This document shows, in pieces, positions 1 through 11,734 of a stretch of 64,000 bases of DNA (the first letter of the stretch is position 1; each line of letters starts with the position of its first letter). Source of the stretch: Oncomelania hupensis (lineage: Eukaryota; Mollusca; Gastropoda; Littorinimorpha; Pomatiopsidae); the NCBI GenBank assembly GCA_036898135.1, contig CM072516.1:20892646-20956645 (forward strand), written 5' to 3'. A program made the translations under genes and the position numbers. The notes beneath the pieces are model-generated. The model was not told where the DNA came from and ran no database searches. It saw only the letters and a list, made by a program, of their open reading frames with translations.

Positions 1-215
1 CATCTCATCATCGTCGTCGTCGTCGTCGTTGTTTTCGTCATCGTCGTCATCATTATCTTTGTTGTCGTCATCAACAACAATGTCATCATCATCGTCATCA
101 TCATCGTCGTTGTTATCATCATCATCACCGTCATCTTCAATGTTGTTGACGTAATCAAATTCCTTGTAGCCGGATTGGCCATCATCATCGCAAGCCGGCA
201 AAATTACGCCACCAC

Positions 216-276
<61 letters not shown>

Positions 277-346
277 GTCATCGTCATCGTCGTCGTTTTC
301 GTCATCGTCGTCATCATTATTATTGTCATCGTCATCAACAACGATG

Positions 347-408
<62 letters not shown>

Positions 409-470
409 GTCGTCGTCATAGACGTCCTTGTCATCATCGTTAGTATAGCCACCGCCGTGATATGATTATT
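1..470. repeat. Imperfect (ATC)n microsatellite with an internal duplication
   Basis: Long runs of CAT/ATC with CGT/GTC interruptions. The interrupted block at about 20-120 recurs with small changes at about 285-360, so the array also carries a longer-period duplication of roughly 265 bp. The poly-isoleucine and poly-methionine frames across it are artefacts of triplet repetition. Confidence 0.9.
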
Positions 471-796
471 ATTTTACAACTGATGTCCTGGACTGTTTCT
501 TTGGTTACAGAGTTTGATAAAGAACCTTGGAGCAAGCCCTAGTCCTAGCTGACAGCAAGGGCATCATAAGAAACACTTCTATACCACCCATCAACATGAC
601 CGCTAGGGTTAGTGAATGTTACACATATCATCATCTACAGTGCGGATAACGTCGCAACGTTACATGCAACGAGCACCCAAATCATCAACATCGTCGTCGT
701 TGTAAAAACCATTGTTGTCGTTAATGTCACTACGTTTGTCGTCGTCGTTGTCATTTAAAAGAATAGAAACGCGGCAGTCTTCCAACCTGCGCAGTT
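471..796. other. Unassigned spacer
   Basis: No recognisable coding, RNA or element signal. The sequence between the two ATC blocks is unique-looking apart from short GTC-rich stretches near 700-760. Confidence 0.5.
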
Positions 797-807
797 TCAT
801 CATCATT

Positions 808-887
<80 letters not shown>

Positions 888-1103
888 TATCAATGTATCC
901 GACGTAATCAAATGTCTTGCAGCTGGGTCAGTCATTGTAATCGCGATGACCACAATAACGCAGTCATCGTCATCATCATTATCGTCGTCATCATCATCAT
1001 CATCATCATCACCAATGTCATCATCATCATCATCATCATCATTAGCGTAGTCGGCGTCGTCTTCGGGGTCATCATCATCACCATCATCATCATCATTGTC
1101 ATA
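797..1103. repeat. Second (ATC)n microsatellite block
   Basis: An uninterrupted ATC run at about 800-890, followed by a non-repetitive bridge that starts with GACGTAATCAAAT, then more ATC. The same bridge, diverged, sits at about 150-195 in the first block. The two blocks therefore look like diverged copies of one larger repeat unit of about 750 bp. Confidence 0.8.
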
Positions 1104-1135
1104 GCAAAACTGTGGAAGAGGGGTGTGGGCACATT

Positions 1136-1231
1136 GTTTTTCAGCAAATGGACGCTGAAGTCGCTCTGAGAGAGTTTTTTTTTGTTTTTCAGCAAATGGA
1201 CGCGGAAGTCGCTCTAAGAGAGTCTAGGTCA
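1136..1231. repeat. Two-copy 48-bp tandem duplication
   Basis: The unit beginning GTTTTTCAGCAAATGGACGC occurs at 1136 and again at 1184 with only a few substitutions (for example CTGAAG versus CGGAAG). Confidence 0.8.
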
Positions 1232-3030
1232 AGAAATTGTATAACGGGTTATGTATGTTAGCACGTGCGGTCAGAATGGAACATGTTTTGCAGTTTTAAG
1301 GAGCCAATCATTGAGCTCAGTTTGAGATGCATATTGCAGAAATTTGGGCGGAACTTTCATTTTCGATGCTTGGGAAGCAGGCGGATCGTTAGGAGGTGTT
1401 AGGAAAAAAACCAGGTCGGTGAGACATTAAGCTGCGAATTGAGAGCTGAGTAGCTGTCACCCGTCTATAGAGCCTCATCGGGCGTTGTCTATGTGAAGTC
1501 TAAAGAGAAAATCTCTTATCACAAGTCGGTAAGTGAAATTCGACCTCTGGAATCCTGTCTCCAACGATCGTCAATGAGAGAATGGGGAGAAAACTATTTA
1601 GGGTGGGCTTGTAGTGAAAATGTATGGAAGAATGTAGAACGTGAAATTGTACGTCTTTAAACTTGTATTGAAATATGTTAATTATTATGAATATTGCATT
1701 TAGCAACGTTTTTATGTTAAAATGCATTTGTGTTGTAAATAATATGATGATGAGTTGGAAGCAGGCAGTTAGACTCAACAGAGAGAGAGGTGAAGTGTAA
1801 ATTTTATATAAGCCTACATGATATAAACGAAACAAATGTATGTTAAATATGTGGAATTTTTATGATGGCTGTATTTTGTATGAAGTGCATGAGTGCAACG
1901 AAATGGAAATAATTGTGAATATAAAACCATGTAATTTTTCTTCAGGAGGAGAGCAGACAATTTGTTTTAAAAGTAATAAATATAGATGTAAACTTTATGC
2001 TAGAATAGTAGTCTGTATTATTATTGTTTTCAGGATGGACTTGTCCTTGGTTTGTCCTTGGAGGTTGTTGTTGTTGTTGCTGTCGTTGCCGTTGTTGAGA
2101 GGGCAGCGCGTGCAGTAGCAGTTTGATGGTGGAGGTAGCTGCTGGTTGTCTTCGTTGAGTATTGACCATTGCGTCACCGACCCAAAGCATACCATTGACC
2201 ACCGAGGATCGTTTCCATAACGCCTAGGCCCTAGTAGGGTCATCTAGTGCTACGGAAAAGGGTACGAAGAAGGAGGGAGAAAAGTCAACAGAAATAGGGG
2301 GCCGTTTGGCAAGCAGACATTGTAGGGCAGAGTAAGCCACGGATTTCGTTTATACACATATACCTAAGGAAGAATAGTTTATTTATATTTTTATACTTAT
2401 ATTTTTATAGACATCTGGGACAGTGAGGATTTCTATATCCAGTGACTCTATACAACATCTGTTTTTAGTTCTTCATAAACGACCTATCATATACATTTAT
2501 GAACTGTGTGGAGAACATTTTAGCTAAGGAAATTCAGGAAAGAAGAGCGCAGTCAGACTTTGCCATCAGTGACCGTGTACATAGTGTGAAGTGGGCACAC
2601 AGCTTTAAATAACAGAATTGAACAGGAACAACAGGGAGGGGGGGGGTTTAATTATTTTTGCGTGTATATATTATATATGTGTGTTTGTTAAATTAAAAGC
2701 AGTACAAGGTGAGAGAGTGATTTTTATTATTTATGATGATGCCAATGTTTTGATTGTATATGTTTTAGATCGTTTTACATTTTAACTTTTGTTTTATACT
2801 TTTCTTTGATTTCATTCTTTTGTTTCTTGACTGGGGTTTTTCTATTATATGTTTTATTAAATAAATGTATAGTTGTATTTTCACACCTTATTTCATTAGT
2901 TGAGTTCTTAGTTTAGTTTAGTGGGAGAAAGGACGCTCGCGCACGCACCACCCACCCCAAATACCCCATCACTCCTTGCTTGAAGGAAAAGTCACCTGCT
3001 TAAACACCGAAAGGAGAAAGTAGGCCTGAC
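1232..3030. other. Unassigned, AT-rich region
   Basis: I see no protein homology, tRNA or clear element ends here. A Gln/Leu-rich frame near 1942-2200 comes from a short GTT/GCT repeat. An AATAAA is followed by a T-rich stretch near 2870. This could be old LTR or host UTR sequence, but nothing supports either choice. Confidence 0.4.
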
Positions 3031-3114
<84 letters not shown>

Positions 3115-3128
3115 TATCATCATCGTCG
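3031..3128. repeat. (ATC)n microsatellite
   Basis: About 30 near-perfect ATC triplets. Confidence 0.95.
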
Positions 3129-3136
3129 TCATTATC

Positions 3137-3309
<173 letters not shown>

Positions 3310-3420
3310 GCTAAATGATGGTACATTAATAACAGCTTTTGTAAAGCGCGATAGTTGAGCATAGTAAGCAGAAGGCGCTGACTGGCATTGGCACGCATGG
3401 AAACATTGAGCAACGCCCCA
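3310..3420 (-). repeat. Possible retroposon 3' tail (minus orientation)
   Basis: The stretch TGATGGTACATTAAT directly abutting an AAT-type microsatellite occurs here and again at about 7055-7075, also beside an AAT array. On the minus strand it reads as a GCGCTTTACAAAAGC-containing tail ending in a triplet repeat, typical of SINE or LINE 3' ends. Only the tail can be recognised. Confidence 0.35.
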
Positions 3421-3429
3421 ACATCAATG

Positions 3430-4807
3430 AAATGATCTAACGGGAAGGGCGGAGAGGGGGGAGAGGGGTGGGTGGGACAGAAGAGAAGACATCAAAAAAA
3501 TGAATATCGTCTTTAGGGGTAGGCCACCTGTTGGTGTATAGTCTGGATTAATGTATATCCTTTTCCTTCTATCAGACACCGACCCATTCAGCAGATCTCC
3601 CTTCTCTCTGACTCTCTTCACAAGCATATTTACTTTTTCCTCCGAGGTCACCGCTACATGTATCTTCATCATCCTTGGACGATCCCCTCCTCCACCACCC
3701 TCCCCAGTCTAACTGGATCACCCTGCACAATATCTTTCCTTATGCCAGTCTAACTGGATCACCCTGCACAATATCTTTCCTTATGCCAGTCTAACTGGAT
3801 CACCCTGCACAATATCTTTCCTTATCCCAGTCTAACTGGATCACCCTGCATAATATCTTTCCTTATGCCATTCTAACTGGATCACCCTGCACAATATCTT
3901 TCCTTATGCCAGTCTAACTGGATCACCCTGCACAATATCTTTCCTTATGCCAGTCTAACTGGATCACCCTGCACAATATATTTCCTTACCCCAGTCTAAC
4001 TGGATCACCCTGCACAATATCTTTCCTTACCCCAGTCTAACTGGATCACCCTGCACAATATTTTTCCTTACCCCAGTCTAACTGGATCACCCTGCACAAT
4101 ATCTTACCCTACCCCAGTCTAACTGGATCACCCTGCACAATATCTTTCCCTACCCCAGTCTAACTGGATCACTCTGCACAATATCTTTCCCTACCCCCAG
4201 TTTTCCAATAATCTTTTTAGCCTGAGCCACATCGTCCTCTCTCGGTTGTGTAGCTGTCTGTCTGTCACTCTCTCTCTCAAGTTCACTAAGATCAAATTCC
4301 TTTTGTCTTTCTCCATCACCTCCTCCACCGCACCGCATCCTGCACTTTTCTGTCTACTATTTTTGTATTCTTTTATCTAAATTCTCATCCCCTAGTTTTC
4401 CATCAATCGCCTCCATCCTCTTTGTCATTGCTGCCAACAGTTGCATCATCATATCCATCCATCTTGACCTCATACCTAGATGTCACTTGTTCGGCACCAA
4501 TGCCACAAGGGCGTGCATTTAAGAAACGTCCAATGGAGATTGGGGCTTTTCATGGCTTTATGAACTTCTTCAAAAGTATTAGCACACTCTCTATGTACAC
4601 ATTGTTTGCACACAAAACACTCAATCCCACCCGTCAACTTCTCGTCATCTTCATCACAACTGTTCTCACAAAAAACGCAACTCCATTTCCAAAGAATATT
4701 TTCAAATACTGATCCGCTTTTTTGTTTGATTCTCCTGCCAACTGCTCTTGCTTGGCATACTTCCTTGGGTTATCGCGTTTTATTCTTTTTTTTCCTGCAT
4801 TCGGCAT
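3430..4807 (-). pseudogene. Non-LTR retrotransposon ORF1 remnant with PHD-like zinc cluster
   Basis: Reading down from a Met at 4807, the product starts basic (MPNAGKKRIKRDNPRKYAK). After a frameshift near 4690 it shows a cysteine/histidine cluster, CVFCENSCDEDD then CFVCKQCVHREC, and a later W plus C, spaced like a PHD finger. A charged segment (4338-4150) follows, ending in GKDIVQSDPVRLG. Beyond the 41-bp minisatellite the frame resumes at 3672-3540 with MMKIHVAVTSEEKVNMLVKR and IYINPDYTPTG. PHD fingers and a C-terminal segment of this kind are known from ORF1 of CR1/L2/Jockey-like LINEs. No ORF2 lies beside it. Several frameshifts and the minisatellite make it non-functional. A host PHD gene is possible but less likely given the layout. 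Confidence 0.6.
3705..4196. repeat. 41-bp minisatellite, about 12 copies
   Basis: Units begin CAGTCTAACTGGATCACCCT at 3705, 3746, 3787, 3828, 3869, 3910 and on every 41 bp to 4156. Variation is slight (TTATGCC versus TTACCCC at the unit end). On the minus strand each unit encodes KDIVQGDPVRL, the same peptide found once in the flanking LINE ORF1 frame. The array therefore arose by amplification of that coding sequence. Confidence 0.95.
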
Positions 4808-5509
4808 CTTCAACTGCATGCAACATTTATTCGAACGGTGCGAGTCACAAGAACCGCAAGATCGCGAAACGTAACGGTCAGCAAGAAAAATAAAAAACAA
4901 CAAATTATTTATTTACTTGTATCTTGTTGTGTATGTTTCTATTGGCTCACTTATTTGCTGTACTAGAATGGAGTACGAGATGAAACATCAATATGGCGGA
5001 GATCGCTCACACTCTATCAAAGATCAATAGGGAAAACCCTCAAATCCTTTTGGAAAACACTAAAAGGCAGACATCAAAACCAATGTCCGGGTCCTATAGT
5101 GCATTCATTGAAACCCTAGCGCCTAAAAAACCTGAAATATCAGAGCTGGTCACAAACCTTTACCTATTTTTCTATGACCAAAAAGAGAACCAGCCCGCCA
5201 TGCACGTCACGTAACCCTCCTTTCCCCCCACCCCTTGAGGGCAATAAACATTTGATTTCAATATAAATGTATTCCACGAACCACATAATAGTGCACGGCA
5301 AAACATCAGGACACACAAAAGCACAAGGTTTAAATGAGTGCTACCCAAATAATAATATTTTTTTAATTATCACTGGAGGACGACGGCAAACAACAGACAA
5401 AAGCATTAGTATCAATGAAAGACATTTTTAAAAGTAATAAAATACAACAAAACAAAACAAAAACCGAGATGAATTGGATAAAACAATAGTGACAAACACA
5501 AAGGTGTGA
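4808..5509. other. Unassigned; one 73-codon plus-strand frame
   Basis: The frame at 4993-5214 (starting MAEIAHTLSKINREN) has no domain I recognise. It is followed by GGGCAATAAACATTTG, a possible AATAAA poly(A) signal. It might be the end of an old element ORF. Nothing else is visible. Confidence 0.3.
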
Positions 5510-5750
5510 GAAGTTATCAGACATAGCTTAAGTATCACCAGAAGTTATCAGACATAGCTTAAGTATCACCAGATGTTTTCAGACATAGCTTAATTATCAC
5601 CAGAAGTTATTGGACATAACTTAAGTATCACCAGAAGTTATCAGAGACATAGCTTAAGTGTCACCAGAAGTTATCAGACATAGCTTAAGTGTCACCAGAA
5701 GTTATCAGACATAGCTTAAGTATCACCAGAAGTTATCACACATAACACCA
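5510..5750. repeat. 31-bp minisatellite, about 8 copies
   Basis: Unit AGAAGTTATCAGACATAGCT plus TAAGTATCACC, repeated from 5510 with a period of 31 bp. One copy is expanded by 2 bp near 5645. The last copy decays at about 5740. Confidence 0.9.
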
Positions 5751-6709
5751 ACTTAACACTTCCCCCAATCCAGAGAAAAGGGCGAGGGTATGGGTGGGAG
5801 GGGATGGAGTAAATGTAAAGGGGAGGGGTGGGAGCGAGAAGGTTATTCCTTGTACAAAGAAACTAACAGATGTGCGTAAAGGATCAAAGTTAGACAGCGA
5901 CGTGTGTGTAAAGTCGTTGAAAATAAAATGTGATGCGGGCAAAAGAGGTTACATGAAAGTAAGAATATAATAATGGACAGTTGAAAAAAGTGTTTATATT
6001 GTCTGGCAATTATAATTCTGCATATTAACTTACCTGAAGATGGGATCGGGGAACGTCCCCTATATGCGCAAAGTGTCCTGGGACCCTTATCTAGGAAAGG
6101 AACGGGTGGGATCAAGACGACCAATCATTTGAGTACGGGCATTTGTTGACTTGCCTTGATTTGCTTTGACTTGGCTGATGAAGGTGGGAGGGAGGGTAGT
6201 GCTGTGCAGTGTCGGCGGCAGACGACTTACGTTTCAGGGCCCGTATTCAGGAAAAGGCAATACCCGCTAGTAATTTACCATGAGGAGGGATAAAAACTTT
6301 ACCTTCCGCTAGTTTGGACTTGTCTGGAAATCAGAGAAGTTGAAACTGTCTTGCCACTCGGCCAAACGGCCAGTAATTTGACTGACGCTACCCCACTCCG
6401 GTTACTCGTACCCTTGCCGAGGTAAAAATGGCGAATACAATTGTTTTTGGAATGATTTTGCATCAAAAACGAAGGAACAGCGTCTTTCGGGACAGATGAA
6501 ATCCTTTAAATATACTTGATGATGTAGAATCTTACAGGAAATTCATATTTTGAAGAATTGACATCGTGCGAATTGTGGATGAAGTAGGAGAGGAGTTGCA
6601 ACTTGCGAACCGGCATCGTCACTTCTTCCTTCACTTCAACTGTGTTTAGCCCCAGATTTCCAGTTCTATTTATCTTTGGGCCAGTAAAATTGCTGTAAAA
6701 TACTTTCTA

Positions 6710-6780
6710 TTTCAAGATTCAAGATTCTTTATTGTCCTAACACATGGCATGGAAATTTGTTTTGCAGTGCAAAATATAGA
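6710..6780 (-). repeat. Possible retroposon 3' end (minus orientation)
   Basis: Contains TCAAGATTCAAGATTCTTTATTGTCC, given here as the two halves TCAAGATTCAAG and ATTCTTTATTGTCC. On the minus strand this is an AATAAAGAAT-type terminus with a short tail duplication, which resembles LINE/SINE ends. No body can be assigned. Confidence 0.35.
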
Positions 6781-6984
6781 CATACAACATTAATACATTT
6801 GATAAACTATCATACACAACTTCCATACCGAAATACAAATTTATCAACACTAGCACACATGCATAAACAGATATCCAGTCACATACCTATGCATACACAT
6901 TTAACACACAGTAAATATTCTACAATACTAAAAACTACTCACACTCACCCATTCTTCCATGCCTTAGACCCATCCTAAATCATC

Positions 6985-6987
6985 ATC

Positions 6988-7050
<63 letters not shown>
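6985..7050. repeat. (AAT)n microsatellite
   Basis: About 20 near-perfect AAT triplets. Confidence 0.95.
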
Positions 7051-7470
7051 GTAATTGATGGTACATTAATGCTGTATTAATGCGGTATTCAATTTAGCTC
7101 GAGGTAGGGAGCGTGCGTCCGGTAGGGCTTTTTGAATACCGAGTTAAAAGTTTTCTCCGACACAAAAAGAAAATTACCGTGAGATAAACAACCTATCGAA
7201 GGGTTTGCAAGCGGGTCTTTCTGAATACAGGCCCAGACCGCGCGCGGCATAGACTTAATGGATCGATTGTGAAGCAAGGGTAAAAGCTGCGCGGGCAGGC
7301 CAAAGTATGAATGAAGCACGTGACCGCTTAGCCACCATTGATATTGTGTAGCGTCACGCATCGCTAGTCGACAATCGAGCCATTCAGCACGCCGCGCGCG
7401 GCCACAAAGCTCAATCACTCTTGGGGGTGCAGTCATGTCTGCCACTACCTGTTCACATTGAATAGCGAGG

Positions 7471-7727
7471 GAGGCCTAGTCAATGGATGGACTGTTGACT
7501 ACTGAACTGATCCTGCTTCATGAGGCCTAGTCAATGGATGGACTGTTGACTACTGAACTGATCCTGCTTCATGAGGCCTAGTCAATGGATGGACTGTTTG
7601 ACTACTGAACTGATCCTGCTTCATGAGGACTAGTCAATGGATTGAATGTTGACTACTGAACTGATCCTGCATCATGAGGCCTAGTCAATGGATGAAACGT
7701 GGACTACTGAACTCGTCCTGCTTCATG
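7471..7727. repeat. 51-bp minisatellite, 5 copies
   Basis: Units starting GAGGCCTAGTCAATGGATGG occur at 7471, 7522, 7573, 7625 and 7676, with small changes (GAGGACTAG in the fourth; one extra T in the third). Confidence 0.95.
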
Positions 7728-7779
7728 GAACTTTAACTATAATGATCTGCGTCATAAATGTTCTTGTGGCACACAAACA

Positions 7780-10047
7780 CTATCCTATCCTATTCAGTAA
7801 CTAGAAAATCGTCGGGTCATCACAGATGATCGTTTAACCAGCGTACTCTGTCATTTTCTGTCATGCTGTCCTCATGCTTCGCTTAGTGTCAAGCCAGTCC
7901 ATTCTCGAATGTTGTCTTCCCTCCTCTTTTTCTGTCTCCCTTTCTTCTACCTCCTTGCACTGTGCCTTGCAGAATAGTCTTTCCAAGGCCTGATGATCTG
8001 GTGACGTGGCCATACCATCGGAGTTTCCGTTTCTTCACCACTGTGAGCAGGTCATCGTGTTGTCCAATGGCTTGTGTGATGGTCTGTCGGACTTCGTCGT
8101 TGGTGATGTGTGGGGTATAGGAAATACCCAGAAGTCTTCTGTAGCACCTTATGTCCTTTGTATTCTTCGTTGGAGATCTGCTGTGAGGGTCCATGCTTCG
8201 CAAGCATATAGGAAGATAGAGATGACAAGTGGACGCAGCAGTCTCACTTTGGAATGCAGACTGATGGTCCTGTCTGTCCAAATGGGCTTCAACCTTTTCA
8301 GGGCAGCAGTTGTTTGTGCGATCCTGGAGAGGACTTCCTGTCGGGACCCATTGTCTTATACAATGGCTCCTAAATATTTGAAGCTATGCACCGTGTTGAT
8401 GCCATTGGTGTTGTTGGTCATCATTTTGGTCTTCTCTGCACTTATTTCGATTCCGTAAGCTCTAGAGGTGGTGTCAAGCCTCTGTACCAGTTGTTCAAGT
8501 TCTTGTTCCTCTCCAGCCAATCGATCAATGTCATCCGCAAAACGAAGATTGGAGATTGCTCTACCCACTATGCTGACTGTGCCTTCATGATCTGCAAGGG
8601 CATCTGACATGATGCGCTCTAGGAAGATGTTGAAGAGTGTTGGAGGGAGTAGGCATTCTTGACGCACACCGATTGTTGTTCTGAACCACTTCCCGAGGGC
8701 ACTGTTGTGGAGGACTGCACTGGTAGCCTTGTCATAGAGGCTTTTGATGACTTCAATAATTTTAGGGCTGATGTTGTACACTTTCATTGTTGCCCAAAGA
8801 GCTGCATGCCAGACTCGGTCAAACGCCTTCTTGAAGTCTATGAACACATGATATAGATGTTGTTGGTGCTGTAGGTATTTCTCACAGGTTATTCTGAGGT
8901 TGAACTGTTCAGTGGTACTTCGCCCTGCCCTGAATCCTGCTTGTTCTTCAGCTATGATTTGTCCAGCTTGGGGTTTCAACCTGTTGAGTATTATTTTCAG
9001 GAGGACCTTGCTGGGATGGCTGATGAGGCTGATGGTGCGGTAATTTTCACTCTCCTTAAGGTTACCTTTTTTGGGAAGAGTGATGACAAGCGACTGGGTC
9101 CATGGTATAGGCCACTCCCCACTCTGCCAGATGTTGTTACAGATAATGGTGAGGGCATCAATCATCGCTTCTCCTCCTGCTTGTAGCAGTTCCGCGGGTA
9201 TGTTGTCCACTCCCGCTGACATCTCTTTTTTTAGCGATTGCACTGCTGCCTCAACTTCTTTCCGGAGAATTGGGAGGATTTCTTCTTCTTCTCTGTTCTC
9301 GGGACATGCTAGAATTGATGGGTCTCCATTTGGTGTATGGTTGTAAAGGTCAGAGCAGTACTCTGTCCATCTGTCCAAGACTTCTTGTTCTTCTGTAAGG
9401 CATATGCCGGACTTGCTTTGGATCGTGGAGACTTTGGGCTGTTTGACACTTGTCAGCCGCTTCACAGTCTGGTAGGCCTTCTTGCTGTTGTTCTTGTTCA
9501 GACTGTTCTCTATTTCCTGGCATTGATCTTCTATCCAGTTCTCCTTTGCTGTGCGCATGCCTTTTTGGATGTCATTGTTGATTTTTCGGTAGACATCAGC
9601 TCCCTGTGAGGTGTTCTTTTTCTTTTTTTTATCGCTCTTCGTTTATCACACAGATCCGAAAGTTCAGGTGTGATCCACGGCTTCTTCTTTAGTCGGTGCT
9701 TGCCAAGGATCTCAGTGGCGGCATCTGTCACAGCTGAGTTGAAGGTGGTGGTCATGGTGTTGACATCTACTTCACCAGCCCCCAAAATGAGCAGTGGTGC
9801 AAATTTCCCTCCAATTGTGGCCTGAAATAGGTCTGCCACCTCCGGGTCTTGCAGTTTGTCCAGGTCGAACTTCAGTCTAGTGCACTTTGCTGTATTTACT
9901 CTCTTCAAGTGGAGCCGGAAAGACATCATCACGATATCGTGGTCACTTCCGATGTCTGCTCCTGGAAATGTGCGTGTCCTGCCAATGTTGATGCTTGATC
10001 TGAAGCGTTTCTTGACCATGAAGTAGTCTATTTGGTTGTGATGTTGG
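7780..10047 (-). pseudogene. RTE-like LINE, copy A (5'-truncated, degenerate)
   Basis: Read from 10047 down, it begins in the C-terminal part of the APE-type endonuclease (GSDHDIVMMSF). It runs through a linker, then RT (400-aa frame, 9558-8356) with AGFRAGRSTTEQFNLR, FIDFKKAFDRVWH and the catalytic LRFADDID. It ends in the C-terminal region with GISYTPHITNDEVRQTI and LRWYGHV. Motif details point to the RTE group whose endonuclease is often auto-named craniofacial development protein 2-like. Damage: loss of most of the endonuclease, a changed motif (GVRQECLLPPT) and frameshifts near 9550, 8350 and 7900. The 3' end has a short GGATAG-type tail (ATAGGATAG on the minus strand, near 7780) instead of poly(A). 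Confidence 0.85.
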
Positions 10048-10199
10048 ACAACTTATATAAGGTGTTAAAAAGATAAAAGACATGAAAACTGGTCATATCT
10101 TACCTCACAATCCCATGACATTAAACCCTTACCATAACCCTAACCATAGAATATTCCCAAATCAACAAGAAAAGGTAGAGGCATTTCTTGATGTTTTCT

Positions 10200-11090
10200 C
10201 TAACGATTGTTTGTTCACCTCAATTATTCATTAAAGAAAATTGGAAGAACTCAAAGATTAATATAAAAGTCCATTATCTAACAAAATAGCCTGTTTTTAT
10301 TGGTGATAAAACACTAAATGAATTATTAAATACTCTAAAAACTTTTTCTAACAATAAAACTGCATTTGGCGATGACGGTATATCCTATCAAATGCTGGTC
10401 TATTTGCCTTTAGCATGGAAAATTATATAATTTTATTTAAAACGTTTGGCAACCTGACATTTTTTTCTCTCTGTGTACAAAGTTAGGGGCAGTACCAATT
10501 CTCAAAGAAGGTAAATCGAGGTTCTGTGTAAATAGTTATAGACCGATATCGCTTACAACTGACGTTAACAAGGTAATGGAAAAAATAATAAATACAGGTG
10601 TGCTTTATTATTGTTCAAGAATGAGGTAATTCCAGTAAACAAGCCATTTCCCAAATGATCGAAATATTAGTGACCATCTTGGTAAATTAACAAATCAAAT
10701 TAAAAACCATTTGCCATTTAAAAGTAGTATTTTAGCAACTTTATATGTTAAAAAGGCTTACGATAGAGTATGGACCTCTCGTTTATTACTAAAATTGAAA
10801 ACAATGGCATCCCTTAATACATTTTTCAGTACATTAGGAAAACAAACTTTGTGTCCAAAAGATATATGTGTACCAGGACATGTAACATAATGTAAAACAC
10901 ACTGAGAATATAATAAAGTAGAAGAAGGGATTCCACTAAGTTCAATTAAAGCCCCAATGATAGTCAATATCTTTGTATTTGATCTTCCTAAAACAATAAT
11001 TAAACAGATTATTATTGTACAATATACAGTTGATATTGCAATATGAATTAATACATCACTGAGAATACATACAAACCAAAGAACTATACA
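10200..11090 (+). pseudogene. Highly degenerate LINE reverse transcriptase (Jockey/CR1-like)
   Basis: No long frame survives, but plus-strand RT blocks appear in the right order across shifted frames. They are KTAFGDDG (10356-10378), SYRPISLT (about 10533-10553), KKAYDRVW (about 10750-10773), EEGIPLSS (about 10922-10944), NIFVFDLPKT (about 10969) and QYTVDIAI (about 11020-11040) at the catalytic site. The last block has lost the paired aspartates. The block order and spacing are those of non-LTR RTs. The family within CR1/Jockey is uncertain. Stops and frameshifts are frequent, so it is ancient. Confidence 0.6.
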
Positions 11091-11138
11091 TTATATTTAA
11101 AAGTTAAATCAACATTAATTAAATTTAAATTAAAGGAA

Positions 11139-11734
11139 GATGTAGAGCTAGTCCTCTGTATGCAGATTTCCAACAACTACTTCAGCACAGTGTTTATCTG
11201 ATGTAGAGCTAGTCCTCTGTATGCAGATTTCCAACAACTACTTATGCACAGTGTTTATCTGATGTAGAGCTAGTCCTCTGTATGCAGATTTCCAACAACT
11301 ACTTCAGCACAGTGTTTATCTGATGTAGAGCTAGTCCTCTGTATGCAGATTTCCAACAACTTCTTAAGCACAGTGTTTATCTGATGTAGAGCTAGTCCTC
11401 TGTTTGCAGATTTCCAACAACTTCTTAAGCACAGTGTTTATCTGATGTAGAGGTAGTCCTCTGTATGCAGATTTCCAACAACTTCTTAAGCACAGTGTTT
11501 ATCTGATGTAGAGCTAGTCCTCTGTATGCAGATTTCCAACAACTTCTTAAGCACAGTGTTTATCTGATGTAGAGCTAGTCCTCTGTATGCAGATTTCCAA
11601 CAACTTCTTAAGCACAGTGTTTATCTGATGTAGAGCTAGTCCTCTGTATGCAGATTTCCAACAACTACTTCAGCACAGTGTTTATCTGATGTAGAGCTAG
11701 TCCTCTGTATGCAGATTTCTAACAACTACTTCAG
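11139..11734. repeat. 61-bp minisatellite, nearly 10 copies
   Basis: Unit GATGTAGAGCTAGTCCTCTG followed by TATGCAGATTTCCAACAAC and a variable ACTTCAG/TTCTTAAG segment. It repeats at 11139, 11200, 11261, 11322 and onward to 11688. The last unit is cut by the 5' LTR of gypsy G1 at 11735. Two variant types are clustered: ACTTCAG units at the edges and TTCTTAAG units in the middle. Confidence 0.95.

Larger units (their letters stand above)
6237..7234. mobile_element. Possible MITE-like element bounded by short inverted repeats
   Basis: The left end reads GGGCCCGTATTCAGG. The right end, read on the minus strand from 7234, is GGGCCTGTATTCAGAAAGAC. These share about 14 terminal bases. Inner sequences also match loosely in inverted orientation (AAAACTTTAC near 6293 and, reversed, near 7150). 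Between them lie a repeat tail (about 6715-6780) and an AAT microsatellite. I see no clean target-site duplication and no transposase, so this remains tentative. Confidence 0.35.

Noticed and set aside
175..1195. Open frames of poly-Ile, poly-Met or poly-Asp type
   Set aside because: They are translations of ATC/CAT triplet repeats on either strand, with no other protein sequence.
3705..4196. CRISPR-like array
   Set aside because: Units are contiguous with no unique spacers, and the context is eukaryotic. The same applies to the 31-, 51-, 61- and about 100-bp arrays.
4993..5214. 73-codon frame as a host gene
   Set aside because: Too short, no domain and no splice context; listed only as part of an unassigned stretch.
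8006..9609. Plus-strand frames opposite the RTE copies
   Set aside because: They are antisense shadows of the LINE coding strand, repeated at all three copies.
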